Source of the DNA: Lysobacterales bacterium UBA5700
GTDB lineage: Bacteria > Pseudomonadota > Gammaproteobacteria > Xanthomonadales > Xanthomonadaceae
NCBI GenBank assembly: GCA_002420085.1
Contig: DIHI01000093.1
Location: 1 to 7,351 of the forward strand
Direction: 5' to 3'
Length of the DNA stretch: 7,351 bases
Shown here: positions 1-6,268 of the stretch, in pieces
Position numbering within the stretch: the first letter of the stretch is position 1
Layout of the letters: each line of letters starts with the position of its first letter
Made by a program: the position numbers and the translations under genes
The notes under the pieces: model-generated
What the model was told of the DNA's origin: nothing
The model's input: only the letters and a program-made list of their open reading frames with translations
Databases searched by the model: none

Positions 1-597
1 ATGCTGCTGATGATCGACAATTACGACAGTTTCACCTACAACCTCGTGCAGTACCTCCAGGAGTTGGGTGAGGAGGTCCGGGTGGTGCGCAACGACGAGT
101 TGGACGTGGCCGGGATCGAGCGTCTCGCGCCGGAGCGGATCGTGATTTCGCCCGGGCCCTGCACGCCGAACGAGGCCGGCATCTCGGTCGAACTGATCGA
201 GCGTCTGGCCGGGCGGATCCCGATCCTGGGCGTCTGCCTGGGCCATCAGGCGATCGGTCAGGCGTTCGGTGGCAAGGTGGTGCGGGCCGGGACGATCATG
301 CACGGCAAGACGTCGATGATCCGGCATCGCGGTGCGGGGGTGTTCGCTGGTCTGTCCGATCCATTCGAGGCGACCCGCTACCATTCGCTGGTGATCGAAC
401 GGGCGTCGCTGCCGGACTGTCTTGAGATCACCGCCTGGACCGAGACCGCCGATGGCGAGTTCGATCAGATCATGGGCGTTCGCCACCGGGCGTTTGCGAT
501 CGAGGGGGTGCAGTTCCACCCCGAGTCGATCCTGACCCAGCATGGTCACGCCCTGCTGCGCAATTTCCTGCAACCGGTGCGGCTGGCCGCAGCCTGA
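1..597 (+). CDS. trpG: Anthranilate synthase component II, glutamine amidotransferase
   Basis: This cytosolic subunit hydrolyses glutamine and passes ammonia to TrpE, which makes anthranilate from chorismate in the first step of tryptophan synthesis. The 198 residues form one class I glutamine amidotransferase domain of the usual length. It starts with the family's [13 protein letters not shown] signature. The PGPC loop is at residues 51-54, the nucleophile Cys79 lies in GVCLGHQ, and the catalytic His173 and Glu175 lie in QFHPES. The HGKTS motif (101-105) is typical of TrpG/PabA. Because trpD follows, TrpG is the better name, although many bacteria use the same subunit for 4-aminobenzoate synthesis as PabA. 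The ATG is the first base of the window, so its ribosome binding site cannot be seen. An in-frame ATG at base 10 is possible, but relatives as I recall them include MLLMIDN. The gene seems complete. Confidence 0.95.
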   Translation: MLLMIDNYDSFTYNLVQYLQELGEEVRVVRNDELDVAGIERLAPERIVISPGPCTPNEAGISVELIERLAGRIPILGVCLGHQAIGQAFGGKVVRAGTIMHGKTSMIRHRGAGVFAGLSDPFEATRYHSLVIERASLPDCLEITAWTETADGEFDQIMGVRHRAFAIEGVQFHPESILTQHGHALLRNFLQPVRLAAA

Positions 598-754
598 GCG
601 GGGTCGTCCGGTCCGGAGGCCGTGATCCGACGGACGGTCTGCGATGCGCTCGTGCGCGATTGCACTACGACAGGACATTCGGAACGACGCTGTCTTCGAC
701 TTCCCGGCGCCCACCGGTTACCCTTCGATCTTTCGATTCCGGACGTTTCCGACC
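598..754. other. trpG-trpD intergenic region with no gene
   Basis: These 157 bases contain no coding sequence I can support. An in-frame extension of trpD to an ATG at 644 is open, but the 37 extra residues look unlike TrpD N-termini. A 6-bp inverted repeat (CGTCCG at 605-610, CGGACG at 631-636) has a 20-base loop and no T-run, so it is not a convincing terminator. I found no good promoter, no tryptophan-codon leader peptide and no clear Shine-Dalgarno sequence before the trpD ATG. trpG and trpD could be one transcript with a long spacer, or trpD could have its own weak promoter. Confidence 0.5.
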
Positions 755-1810
755 ATGCCGATCACAGCCCAGGAAGCCCTGCAACGAACCATCGAGCATC
801 GGGAGATCTTCCACGACGAAATGGTCGATCTGATGCGCCAGATCATGCGCGGCGAGATCAGCCACTTGATGGCGGCGGCGATTCTGACCGGTCTGCGAGT
901 CAAGAAGGAAACCATCGGCGAGATTGCCGGTGCGGCTCAGGTGATGCGCGAGTTTGCTGCCCGGGTGACGGTTGCGGATGCCGAGAATTTCGTCGATATC
1001 GTCGGAACCGGCGGCGATGGTGCGCACACCTTCAATATTTCCACGGCCTCGATGTTCGTGGTTGCGGCAGCCGGCGCCAAGGTTGCCAAGCACGGCAATC
1101 GTTCGGTCAGCTCGAAGTCCGGCAGCGCCGATGTACTGGAGGCGCTGGGAGCCGCCATCGATCTACGACCCGAGCAGGTCGCCCGCTGCATCGAGCAGAC
1201 CGGCATCGGGTTCATGTTTGCGCCGGTTCATCATCCAGCGATGAAGAACGTCGCGCCGGTGCGGCGGGAAATGGGGGTGCGCACCCTGTTCAACATTCTC
1301 GGTCCGCTGACCAACCCGGCCGGGGCGCCGAACATCCTGATGGGCGTGTTTCATCCCGATCTGGTCGGTATCCAGGTGCGTGTCCTGCAACGCCTGGGCG
1401 CCAGACGCGCCCTGGTGGTCTGGGGCCGTGACGGCATGGACGAGATCAGCCTGGGGGCATCGACCCTGGTCGGCGAACTGCTCGACGGCGAGGTTCGCGA
1501 GTATGAGGTACACCCCGAGGATTTCGGGATCTCGATGGCGGCCAGCCGCAATCTGCAGGTCCAGGATGCCGCAGAGTCCAAGGCGATGTTGCTGCGTGCG
1601 CTGGCTGGCGAGGACGGATTGCCGCGCGAGATCGTCGCACTCAATGCCGGAGCAGCGCTGTATGCGGCCGGTGTCGCCGATTCGATCGCCGAGGGGATCG
1701 AGCGGGCACGGGCAGTGATCGCCGACGGCGGCGCGCGAGCGAAACTGGATGCGTTCGTGGAGGCTACCCGCACGCTCAAGGCGACCGAGTCGATCGAAGT
1801 GCAGCCATGA
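755..1810 (+). CDS. trpD: Anthranilate phosphoribosyltransferase
   Basis: TrpD joins anthranilate to phosphoribosyl pyrophosphate, the second step of tryptophan synthesis, in the cytosol. The 351-residue protein is of normal length. It has an N-terminal helical domain (about 1-75) followed by the phosphoribosyl-binding domain. GTGGDG (84-89), NIST (94-97) and [15 protein letters not shown] (112-126) form the PRPP and anthranilate sites. GPLTNP is at 183-188, and DGMDE (226-230) carries the Asp229-Glu230 pair that binds magnesium. I chose the ATG at 755 because [20 protein letters not shown] matches proteobacterial TrpD N-termini as I remember them; the in-frame ATG at 644 would add 37 unrelated residues. 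The Shine-Dalgarno sequence is weak. The stop overlaps the start of the DUF971 gene (ATGA), and trpC, the usual next gene, is absent. Confidence 0.96.
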   Translation: MPITAQEALQRTIEHREIFHDEMVDLMRQIMRGEISHLMAAAILTGLRVKKETIGEIAGAAQVMREFAARVTVADAENFVDIVGTGGDGAHTFNISTASMFVVAAAGAKVAKHGNRSVSSKSGSADVLEALGAAIDLRPEQVARCIEQTGIGFMFAPVHHPAMKNVAPVRREMGVRTLFNILGPLTNPAGAPNILMGVFHPDLVGIQVRVLQRLGARRALVVWGRDGMDEISLGASTLVGELLDGEVREYEVHPEDFGISMAASRNLQVQDAAESKAMLLRALAGEDGLPREIVALNAGAALYAAGVADSIAEGIERARAVIADGGARAKLDAFVEATRTLKATESIEVQP

Positions 1811-2163
1811 GCACGCCCCGGCCGACCGAGATCGTGCTGCGCAAGGCCGAGCGGGTGCTTGCGGTCGCCTTTGACAGCGGTGAGCACTTCGACCTGCCGG
1901 CCGAGTACCTGCGGGTCGAGTCGCCGAGTGCCGAGGTGCAGGGGCATGGTCCCGGTCAGAAGGTTCTGGTTGCCGGAAAGCGCCAGGTCACCATCGATGC
2001 GATCGAGCCGGTCGGTCACTATGCGGTGCTGTTGCGCTTCTCGGATGGCCATGCCAGTGGCATCTACAGTTGGCAGACCCTGCATCGGCTCGGTCGTGAG
2101 CAGGCCAGCCGCTGGTCGGCCTATCTCGACGCACTGGCCGTCGAGGGGCTGTCGCGTGATTGA
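1807..2163 (+). CDS. DUF971 family protein (gamma-butyrobetaine hydroxylase-like N-terminal domain)
   Basis: This 118-residue protein is a stand-alone DUF971 / GBBH-like N-terminal domain. The family pattern is plain: a beta-rich start, [20 protein letters not shown] at about 31-50, then an [17 protein letters not shown] stretch and GIYSW near residue 86. No cysteine is present, so the zinc site of the eukaryotic gamma-butyrobetaine hydroxylase N-terminal domain is not kept. The same domain also occurs fused to Mrp/ApbC-type iron-sulfur carrier proteins such as plant HCF101, but the function of the free bacterial form is not established. Its ATG overlaps the trpD stop (ATGA), which suggests translational coupling. 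The family is often found near ubiE in gammaproteobacteria, as I recall, and ubiE lies about 1.9 kb downstream here. Confidence 0.88.
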   Translation: MSTPRPTEIVLRKAERVLAVAFDSGEHFDLPAEYLRVESPSAEVQGHGPGQKVLVAGKRQVTIDAIEPVGHYAVLLRFSDGHASGIYSWQTLHRLGREQASRWSAYLDALAVEGLSRD

Positions 2164-2240
2164 ATCGCGGTCATGGCTGGGCGATCCAACTCGGTGGGAG
2201 CGGGGTCTGTGCGGATTCGATCGATCGCAGCGGTGCTGAC

Positions 2241-3557
2241 GTGAAGTCCGGCCCCGCCCTGTTCTGGCTCGGCGTGTATTCGTTGCTGGTGCTGGCGCCG
2301 CTGGTCCTGGCTTTCTCCGGCACGGTGCCAGCATCGGGCGGGTTCGCCTGGGATTTCGCCATGGCCCTGGGCTTTGCCGGGGTTGCCATGGTCGGCGTGC
2401 AATTCGTGTTGACTGCGCGCTTCAAGCGCTTGGCGGCGCCGTTCGGCATCGACATCGTCTACTACGTTCATCGCTATCTGGCAGTCGTACTGCTGGTGCT
2501 GGTGCTTGGCCATGTGATCATCGTCGGCTGGGTCGATCCGGACTCGGTCGGGCCGCTCGACCCGCGCGTGGCGCCGGGCTACATGACGGTCGGTCGGATC
2601 GCGCTGGCGGCGCTGCTGCTGGTGACCCTGACCTCGCTGTGGCGCAAGCGATTGCGCATCGAGTACGACGTGTGGCGACATCTGCATGCCGGACTGGCGG
2701 TGCTGGCACTGGTTGCTGCGGTCGCTCATGTCGCCGGTTCGGGGCACTCTCTCGATACGCCGTTCAAGCGGATTGCCTGGCTCGTGCTGGCTCTGGTCTG
2801 GTTGCTGCCGTTCATCCATGTTCGGATGCTGCGACCGCTGCGCCTGCTGCGACGTCCGTATCGGATCGAATCGGTGCAGCCGGAACACGGCCGGGCGGTC
2901 ACCATCACGGTCGTGCCGGACGGTCATGCCGGGTTCGACTATCGAGCCGGGCAGTTCGCCTGGCTGACCGTGAGAGCCTCGCCATTTGCGTTGCGTGAGC
3001 ATCCGTTCTCGTTTTCGTCGAGCCCCAGCCAACCGGGGCGGCTGGCCTTCACGATCAAGGCATTGGGCGATTTCACCGCCGGTCTCGGCGATCTCCGGCC
3101 GGGCGAGCGCGCCCATGTCGATGGCCCCTACGGTGCGTTCGGGTATGGCCGGCACCCACATGCACCGGGCTATGGTTTCATCGCGGGTGGCGTCGGCATC
3201 GCGCCGATCATCAGCATGCTGCACGATCTGGCCGATCGCGGCGATCGTCGCCCATTGGCACTGATCTACTGCAATCGGGTCTGGGACAACGTGATCTTTC
3301 GGGAACAACTCGATGCCCTGGCCGCGCGCCTCGACCTCCGGGTCTGCCATGTGCTCGGCGAGCCGCCCGAGCAGTGGACCGGGGAGCGGGGGCTGCTGGA
3401 TGACGGGATCGTCGCGCGTCACCTGCCGGAGGGTGCCGCGCGCTGGCATTACTTCGTATGCGGCCCGACCCCGATGATCCGGATCGCCGAGCGTGCCCTG
3501 TCGGCACGGGCAGTGCCGTTGCGCCGCATTCATTCGGAACTCTTTGATCTGGCCTGA
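2241..3557 (+). CDS. Ferric reductase-like / NOX-like transmembrane flavohemoprotein
   Basis: The predicted enzyme is a membrane oxidoreductase that takes electrons from cytosolic NAD(P)H through FAD and two b hemes across the inner membrane. From the GTG at 2241 it has 438 residues. About six hydrophobic segments fill residues 8-195. The likely heme ligands are His77 and His91 in one helix and His149 and His163 in another, both pairs 14 residues apart as in the ferric reductase/NADPH oxidase fold. An FAD-binding barrel follows, with GQF (238-240 region) and HPFS (254-257). The NAD(P)-binding domain has AGGVGIAP (315-322) and CGPTPM (407-412), and the protein ends close to HSELFDLA. The acceptor may be ferric iron, oxygen or a periplasmic protein; the sequence does not decide. 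The start is uncertain: a TTG at 2160 is also in frame, but its extra residues are hydrophilic and no good Shine-Dalgarno sequence precedes either start. A cytochrome c gene follows after five bases. Confidence 0.88.
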   Translation: MKSGPALFWLGVYSLLVLAPLVLAFSGTVPASGGFAWDFAMALGFAGVAMVGVQFVLTARFKRLAAPFGIDIVYYVHRYLAVVLLVLVLGHVIIVGWVDPDSVGPLDPRVAPGYMTVGRIALAALLLVTLTSLWRKRLRIEYDVWRHLHAGLAVLALVAAVAHVAGSGHSLDTPFKRIAWLVLALVWLLPFIHVRMLRPLRLLRRPYRIESVQPEHGRAVTITVVPDGHAGFDYRAGQFAWLTVRASPFALREHPFSFSSSPSQPGRLAFTIKALGDFTAGLGDLRPGERAHVDGPYGAFGYGRHPHAPGYGFIAGGVGIAPIISMLHDLADRGDRRPLALIYCNRVWDNVIFREQLDALAARLDLRVCHVLGEPPEQWTGERGLLDDGIVARHLPEGAARWHYFVCGPTPMIRIAERALSARAVPLRRIHSELFDLA

Positions 3558-3562
3558 CCGAG

Positions 3563-3970
3563 ATGAGAGAGCGCTTGGCCCGCTTGCTCGCCCTGGTCAC
3601 CGGTCTGGTGCTGGTCGCGGCTGCCCTGATTCTGGCCGATCGGCGTGGTCGGATCGAGCCGGTGGCCAACCTGCCGCCGCAGTCCGACATCGAGAGCATC
3701 GTGCGCGGACGGCAGCTCTACCTCGAACTGCGCTGTTCCGCCTGCCATGCCGTGGCCGGCGAGGGCAATCTGCGCGCGCCGCTCGATGGCGTCGCGACAC
3801 GGCTGGATCGCGTGGCGTTGGGCCAGTGGGTGGTCGCTGATCCTGCCGTGGCCAGCGCCCTGCCGGCGCGCGTGCGGGCGATGAAATCGGATTATCGGGC
3901 GTTGTCGCCGGAGGCGTTCGATGCGCTGCTGGACTATCTGCAAAGCCTGACCGACCCGCCGCCGAACTGA
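3563..3970 (+). CDS. Membrane-anchored monoheme c-type cytochrome
   Basis: This 135-residue protein is a small c-type cytochrome exported to the periplasm. Residues 1-25 carry arginines followed by a hydrophobic stretch (about 8-25) with no clear signal peptidase site, so it probably stays as an N-terminal membrane anchor. One heme-binding motif, CSACH, is at 58-62. Met107, in a VRAMKSDY context before the C-terminal helix (about 115-129), is the likely sixth iron ligand, as in class I cytochromes c. The ATG lies five bases after the stop of the ferric-reductase-like gene, with no promoter space, so the two are almost certainly co-transcribed and may exchange electrons. It could act as acceptor or donor for that enzyme or serve an oxidase encoded elsewhere. 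I cannot assign it to a named subfamily. Confidence 0.9.
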   Translation: MRERLARLLALVTGLVLVAAALILADRRGRIEPVANLPPQSDIESIVRGRQLYLELRCSACHAVAGEGNLRAPLDGVATRLDRVALGQWVVADPAVASALPARVRAMKSDYRALSPEAFDALLDYLQSLTDPPPN

Positions 3971-3991
3971 GCGTGGGTCGTGTCTTCGCGC

Positions 3992-4022
3992 TTGCCGATT
4001 GGCGTGGGCAAGGGTTCATAAT
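3992..4022 (+). promoter_or_regulatory. Candidate sigma70-like promoter before ubiE
   Basis: TTGCCG (3992-3997) and CATAAT (4017-4022, five of six matches to TATAAT) lie 19 bases apart, longer than the ideal 17. Transcription would start close to 4029, which is the ubiE ATG itself. A short inverted repeat, CTTGCC (3991-3996) with GGCAAG (4007-4012), fills the spacer and could be an operator or chance. This is pattern matching only. Confidence 0.35.
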
Positions 4023-4032
4023 GGTGGGATGA
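4021..4032 (+). other. Three-codon mini-ORF overlapping the ubiE start
   Basis: ATG GTG GGA TGA lies just before ubiE, and its stop overlaps the ubiE ATG (ATGA at 4029-4032). The purine run AAGGG (4010-4014) is six bases before the mini-ORF ATG, a normal Shine-Dalgarno distance, but 14 bases before the ubiE ATG, which is too far. Ribosomes could therefore load at 4021 and restart on ubiE. In this GC-rich setting a chance origin is equally possible. Confidence 0.3.
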
Positions 4033-4790
4033 GCGAACAGCCCCCCTCGGACGACACCACCGACTTCGGTTTCCGCACGGTTGCGACCGCCGAGAAACGC
4101 CGGCTGGTCGGGCAGGTGTTCAGTTCCGTGGCCAGCAAGTACGACCTGATGAACGATCTGATGTCGCTGGGCATCCATCGGGTCTGGAAGCGCTATTTCG
4201 TCGCGACCAGCGGCGTCAGGCGCGGTGACCGGGTGCTCGATCTGGCCGGAGGCACCGGCGATATCGCCGCCCTGCTGCGGCCTCGGCTGGGCGAGACCGG
4301 CAGCGTGGTGCTCGGCGATATCAATGCCGAGATGCTGCGGGTCGGCCGCGATCGCCTGATCGATCGTGGCGTGCTGGCCGGCCTCGACTACATCCAGTGC
4401 AATGCCGAAGTCCTGCCGTTCGCCGACGCGACATTCGATCTGGTGACCATCGCCTTCGGGCTGCGCAACGTGACCGACAAGGCGGCTGCACTGGCCGAGA
4501 TGCGGCGTGTGCTCAAGCCGGGTGGACGAGCACTGGTGCTGGAGTTTTCCGAGGTTGCCGCGCCCTGGCTGAGACCCCTGTACGACTTCCATTCGTTCGA
4601 GGTGCTGCCACGCCTGGGTCGTCTGATCGCGGGTGATGCCGACAGTTATCGCTATCTCGCGGAATCGATCCGCAAGCACCCGCCCCAGGCGGCGCTGCGC
4701 GAGTTGATGCAGGACGCCGGCTTCGAGCGTTGCGACTATCGCAATCTGAGTGCCGGAATCGTCGCCATCCACAGCGGTTATCGAATCTGA
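4029..4790 (+). CDS. ubiE: Ubiquinone/menaquinone C-methyltransferase UbiE
   Basis: UbiE adds the ring C-methyl group in ubiquinone synthesis (2-polyprenyl-6-methoxy-1,4-benzoquinol substrate) and converts demethylmenaquinol to menaquinol, using S-adenosylmethionine at the cytosolic side of the membrane. The 253 residues agree with the 251 of the E. coli enzyme. Strong family signatures are present: THFGF-like TDFGFRTV near the start, [17 protein letters not shown], the SAM-binding motif [26 protein letters not shown] and [17 protein letters not shown] chose the ATG at 4029 because it matches the E. coli N-terminus; the in-frame TTG at 3999 adds ten unrelated residues. The gap to the cytochrome gene is 58 bases and holds a possible promoter. 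The ubiJ and ubiB genes that often follow ubiE are not here. Confidence 0.96.
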   Translation: MSEQPPSDDTTDFGFRTVATAEKRRLVGQVFSSVASKYDLMNDLMSLGIHRVWKRYFVATSGVRRGDRVLDLAGGTGDIAALLRPRLGETGSVVLGDINAEMLRVGRDRLIDRGVLAGLDYIQCNAEVLPFADATFDLVTIAFGLRNVTDKAAALAEMRRVLKPGGRALVLEFSEVAAPWLRPLYDFHSFEVLPRLGRLIAGDADSYRYLAESIRKHPPQAALRELMQDAGFERCDYRNLSAGIVAIHSGYRI

Positions 4791-4816
4791 ATTCAACAGC
4801 CAGCGAGCAGACCGAC

Positions 4817-5119
4817 ATGACATCCCCCGGATTCCACCATGACAGCCTGGCTGCCCGCCTCGGTCAACGGATCACCCTCAGTGATGACCAGGGCAACAGC
4901 GTGTCGCTGAGCCTGGATCGGCTCGCCTGCTCAAGCATGCATGGCCCGGAGTGGGAGTCGTTCGCCCTGATCATGGTCAGTGACGAGCCGATCGCCATGA
5001 CGCAGGGGGTCTACCGCATCGCTCACCCGGAGCTTGGCGAACACGACCTGTTCGTGTCGCCGAAGAGCTACAGCGAGTTCGAGATCGTGATCAACCGACG
5101 GCGTTCGTCCCCGGCGTGA
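4817..5119 (+). CDS. DUF6916 family small protein of the tail-collar cluster
   Basis: This 100-residue protein resembles the DUF6916 family, small proteins of unknown function that I recall being encoded beside tail-collar (MdpB-like) genes. Visible family features are an N-terminal LAARLGQRITL stretch (about 9-19), a central beta-rich part, and the pattern QGVYRIAHPELGEHDLFVSP (about 68-87) followed by a final beta strand. It has no signal peptide or membrane segment. The ATG at 4817 was chosen because an upstream in-frame start at 4730 would lie inside ubiE and add residues without family resemblance. The Shine-Dalgarno sequence is poor. It starts 26 bases after ubiE, so it may be read from the ubiE transcript. 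Its 3' end overlaps the convergent acetyltransferase gene by 29 bases. Confidence 0.72.
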   Translation: MTSPGFHHDSLAARLGQRITLSDDQGNSVSLSLDRLACSSMHGPEWESFALIMVSDEPIAMTQGVYRIAHPELGEHDLFVSPKSYSEFEIVINRRRSSPA

Positions 5120-5630
5120 TCGGCTGATCTCTGGCCGTGTTCGCCGGGCGCTTCATCAGCAGATAGACCGCGTTGTCGGTTTCTTCCGGCAGGAAGCCGA
5201 GACGCTGGTACAGATGCCGAGCGGGATTGCTGCGCTCGACATGGATCGACAGCGCCAGGCCGTCGCGATCGGCCTCGTCGCACAGGCCGCGCAGCAGCCG
5301 GGTGCCGATCCCCTTGCCTCGATGGTCGGGCAGCAGGGCGATATCGATCACGCGGATTTCCTCAGGCCAGCGATCGACGAACAACCGGCCGATTGCCTGC
5401 TGGTGGTACTCGATGATCGCGTAGCGCGAGGTGTCGTAGTTCTCGGTGTAGTGCCGGTACTGGGCGTTGAACTGCTGGGTGATGAACGGCTCGACCAGAT
5501 CAGGCGGCAGCAGACGCAACTCGTCCTCGCGCAGGCTGCGGTAGAGCACGCGCAGAAACGGCAGGTCGGCATCGGTCAGGGGCCGCAGACCGAGCGGGTC
5601 GGAGGCTGGAATTTTCGGGGTGCTTGCCAT
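5091..5630 (-). CDS. GNAT family N-acetyltransferase
   Basis: The protein (179 residues) is a single GNAT-fold acyltransferase that should move an acetyl group from acetyl-CoA to an amine or N-terminus; the substrate is unknown. The acetyl-CoA-binding motif A is clear: a beta strand VIDIALLPDHRGKGIGTRLL (about 94-113) with RGKGIG at 104-109. Motif B follows, with SNPARHLYQRLGF (134-146), in which Tyr141 is in the usual position of the catalytic acid. The first 90 residues, with LRPLTDADLPFLRVLYRS, are also typical. The last 15 residues are extra and are encoded in the overlap with the DUF6916 gene. The gene points away from the tail-collar genes, sharing a 62-base divergent region with them, and has no strong Shine-Dalgarno sequence. 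Modification of the tail-collar proteins is conceivable, but the sequence does not show it. Confidence 0.87.
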   Translation of the reverse strand: MASTPKIPASDPLGLRPLTDADLPFLRVLYRSLREDELRLLPPDLVEPFITQQFNAQYRHYTENYDTSRYAIIEYHQQAIGRLFVDRWPEEIRVIDIALLPDHRGKGIGTRLLRGLCDEADRDGLALSIHVERSNPARHLYQRLGFLPEETDNAVYLLMKRPANTARDQPITPGTNAVG

Positions 5631-5652
5631 TTTTGTGATTCTGTTCTAGATT
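5624..5652 (+). promoter_or_regulatory. Candidate sigma70-like promoter for the tail-collar genes
   Basis: TTGCCA (5624-5629, five of six matches to TTGACA) and TAGATT (5647-5652, four of six matches to TATAAT) are exactly 17 bases apart. The start of transcription would be near 5659, inside the inverted repeat at 5657-5674. The -35 element overlaps the start codon of the acetyltransferase gene on the other strand, so the two divergent genes may compete for this region. Local base composition is more AT-rich than the flanking genes, which fits a promoter. Confidence 0.5.
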
Positions 5653-5656
5653 CGCC

Positions 5657-5674
5657 TTGCCAGCTTACTGGCAA
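5657..5674. repeat. Perfect 7-bp inverted repeat, possible operator or 5' hairpin
   Basis: TTGCCAG and CTGGCAA flank a CTTA spacer, giving a perfect palindrome in the divergent region. It covers the predicted transcription start of the first tail-collar gene, which is where many repressors bind. In RNA it would form a stable hairpin at the 5' end, six bases before the Shine-Dalgarno sequence. There is no T-run after it, so it is not an intrinsic terminator. Confidence 0.5.
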
Positions 5675-5679
5675 ACCAC

Positions 5680-5685
5680 GGAGGG
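5680..5685 (+). promoter_or_regulatory. Ribosome binding site that fixes the GTG start at 5693
   Basis: GGAGGG lies seven bases before the GTG at 5693. This strong Shine-Dalgarno sequence selects that GTG over the in-frame TTG at 5657, which would add 12 residues absent from the sister proteins. Confidence 0.75.
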
Positions 5686-5692
5686 ATGTACG

Positions 5693-6214
5693 GTGGCACA
5701 ACCTTTCATCAGCGAAATCCGTCTGTTCGGATTTCCCTTCGCCCCCAAGGGCTGGGCCCTCTGTGAGGGACAAACCCTGTCGATCGCTCAGAATCAGGCG
5801 CTGTTCGCACTGATAGGCACGACCTACGGCGGCAACGGCATGACTACGTTCAATCTTCCAGACCTGCGTGGCCGAACGCCACTGCATACCTCTGCGAGTA
5901 TCCCGCTGGGCGCCGTGGCGGGTTCCGAATCGGTGACCCTGATCTCGTCGGAGATGCCGCAGCACACGCATGCGGTGAGTGCGACGAGTGATCAGTCAAA
6001 CTTTCGAAACTTCGATGCCGCAGTGTTCGCCTCGGCGATCAACACGCAAGACGGCTTGCCAGTGAATGCCTATGGCAGCGCGACCAACCTTGTGCCCCTG
6101 AATGCTGGGTCGGTCAGTATGACTGGTGGCAATCAGCCACACAGCAATCTTCAGCCGTCCCTGGTGTTGAATTTCTGTATCGCCCTGGTCGGTGTGTTCC
6201 CTTCCCGTAGCTGA
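5693..6214 (+). CDS. Phage tail-collar domain protein (MdpB-like), copy 1
   Basis: This 173-residue protein belongs to the phage tail-collar family, also annotated as microcystin-dependent or MdpB-like proteins. Such domains form the distal tips of trimeric phage tail fibres; the role of the free chromosomal form is unsettled. From the GTG at 5693 it begins MAQPFISEIR, then has FAPKGWALC (16-24), ALFALIGTTYGGNG (36-49) and LPDLRGR (55-61), the collar signature. A single HTH tripeptide is at 91-93, a divergent segment follows, then GGNQPH (145-150), and it ends LNFCIALVGVFPSRS. Forty of the first 60 residues equal copy 2 by my count. It lacks most of the GQGxGPGLT-type segment of copies 2 and 3, so its HTH lies five residues earlier, and it has GGNQPH where they have GGSQPH. 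No signal peptide or membrane helix is present, so export would need a special route. Confidence 0.9.
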   Translation: MAQPFISEIRLFGFPFAPKGWALCEGQTLSIAQNQALFALIGTTYGGNGMTTFNLPDLRGRTPLHTSASIPLGAVAGSESVTLISSEMPQHTHAVSATSDQSNFRNFDAAVFASAINTQDGLPVNAYGSATNLVPLNAGSVSMTGGNQPHSNLQPSLVLNFCIALVGVFPSRS

Positions 6215-6224
6215 GCGTATACGG

Positions 6225-6247
6225 CCGTCGGCGCTGACCGTCGACGG
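6225..6247. repeat. Weak inverted repeat between tail-collar copies 1 and 2
   Basis: CCGTCG (6225-6230) can pair with CGACGG (6242-6247) around an 11-base loop, and a CGTATACG palindrome lies at 6216-6223. There is no T-run, so a terminator is unlikely. It may be a processing or RNA-stabilising stem in the transcript, or chance in GC-rich DNA. Confidence 0.2.
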
Positions 6248-6256
6248 ACGCAACCC

Positions 6257-6262
6257 AAGGAG
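6257..6262 (+). promoter_or_regulatory. Ribosome binding site for tail-collar copy 2
   Basis: AAGGAG sits six bases before the ATG at 6269. It rules out the in-frame TTG at 6263, which would leave no space for ribosome binding. Confidence 0.8.
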
Positions 6263-6268
6263 TTGCAC

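Noticed and set aside
605..636. Possible transcription terminator after trpG
   Set aside because: The stem is only six base pairs with a 20-base loop and no T-run.
644..754. N-terminal extension of TrpD from an upstream ATG
   Set aside because: The 37 residues do not resemble TrpD, whereas the protein from 755 begins exactly like known family members.
2160..2240. TTG start at 2160 for the ferric-reductase-like protein
   Set aside because: The 27 extra residues are hydrophilic and glycine-rich and would precede the first membrane helix. The GTG at 2241 gives the usual short N-terminus. It stays uncertain because neither has a good Shine-Dalgarno sequence.
2121..3533. A 470-codon open frame on the minus strand opposite the ferric-reductase-like gene
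   Set aside because: Its translation is rich in Arg, Gln, His and Asp with no domain, as expected for the antisense of a GC-rich gene. The plus-strand frame has clear family motifs.
3597..4823. A 408-codon open frame on the minus strand across the cytochrome c gene and ubiE
   Set aside because: It has low-complexity, domain-free composition and lies opposite two well-supported genes. The same applies to the minus-strand frame at 1351-2334.
5214..5813. A 199-codon plus-strand frame across the acetyltransferase gene and the start of tail-collar copy 1
   Set aside because: It lies opposite or out of frame with two recognised proteins and shows no motif.
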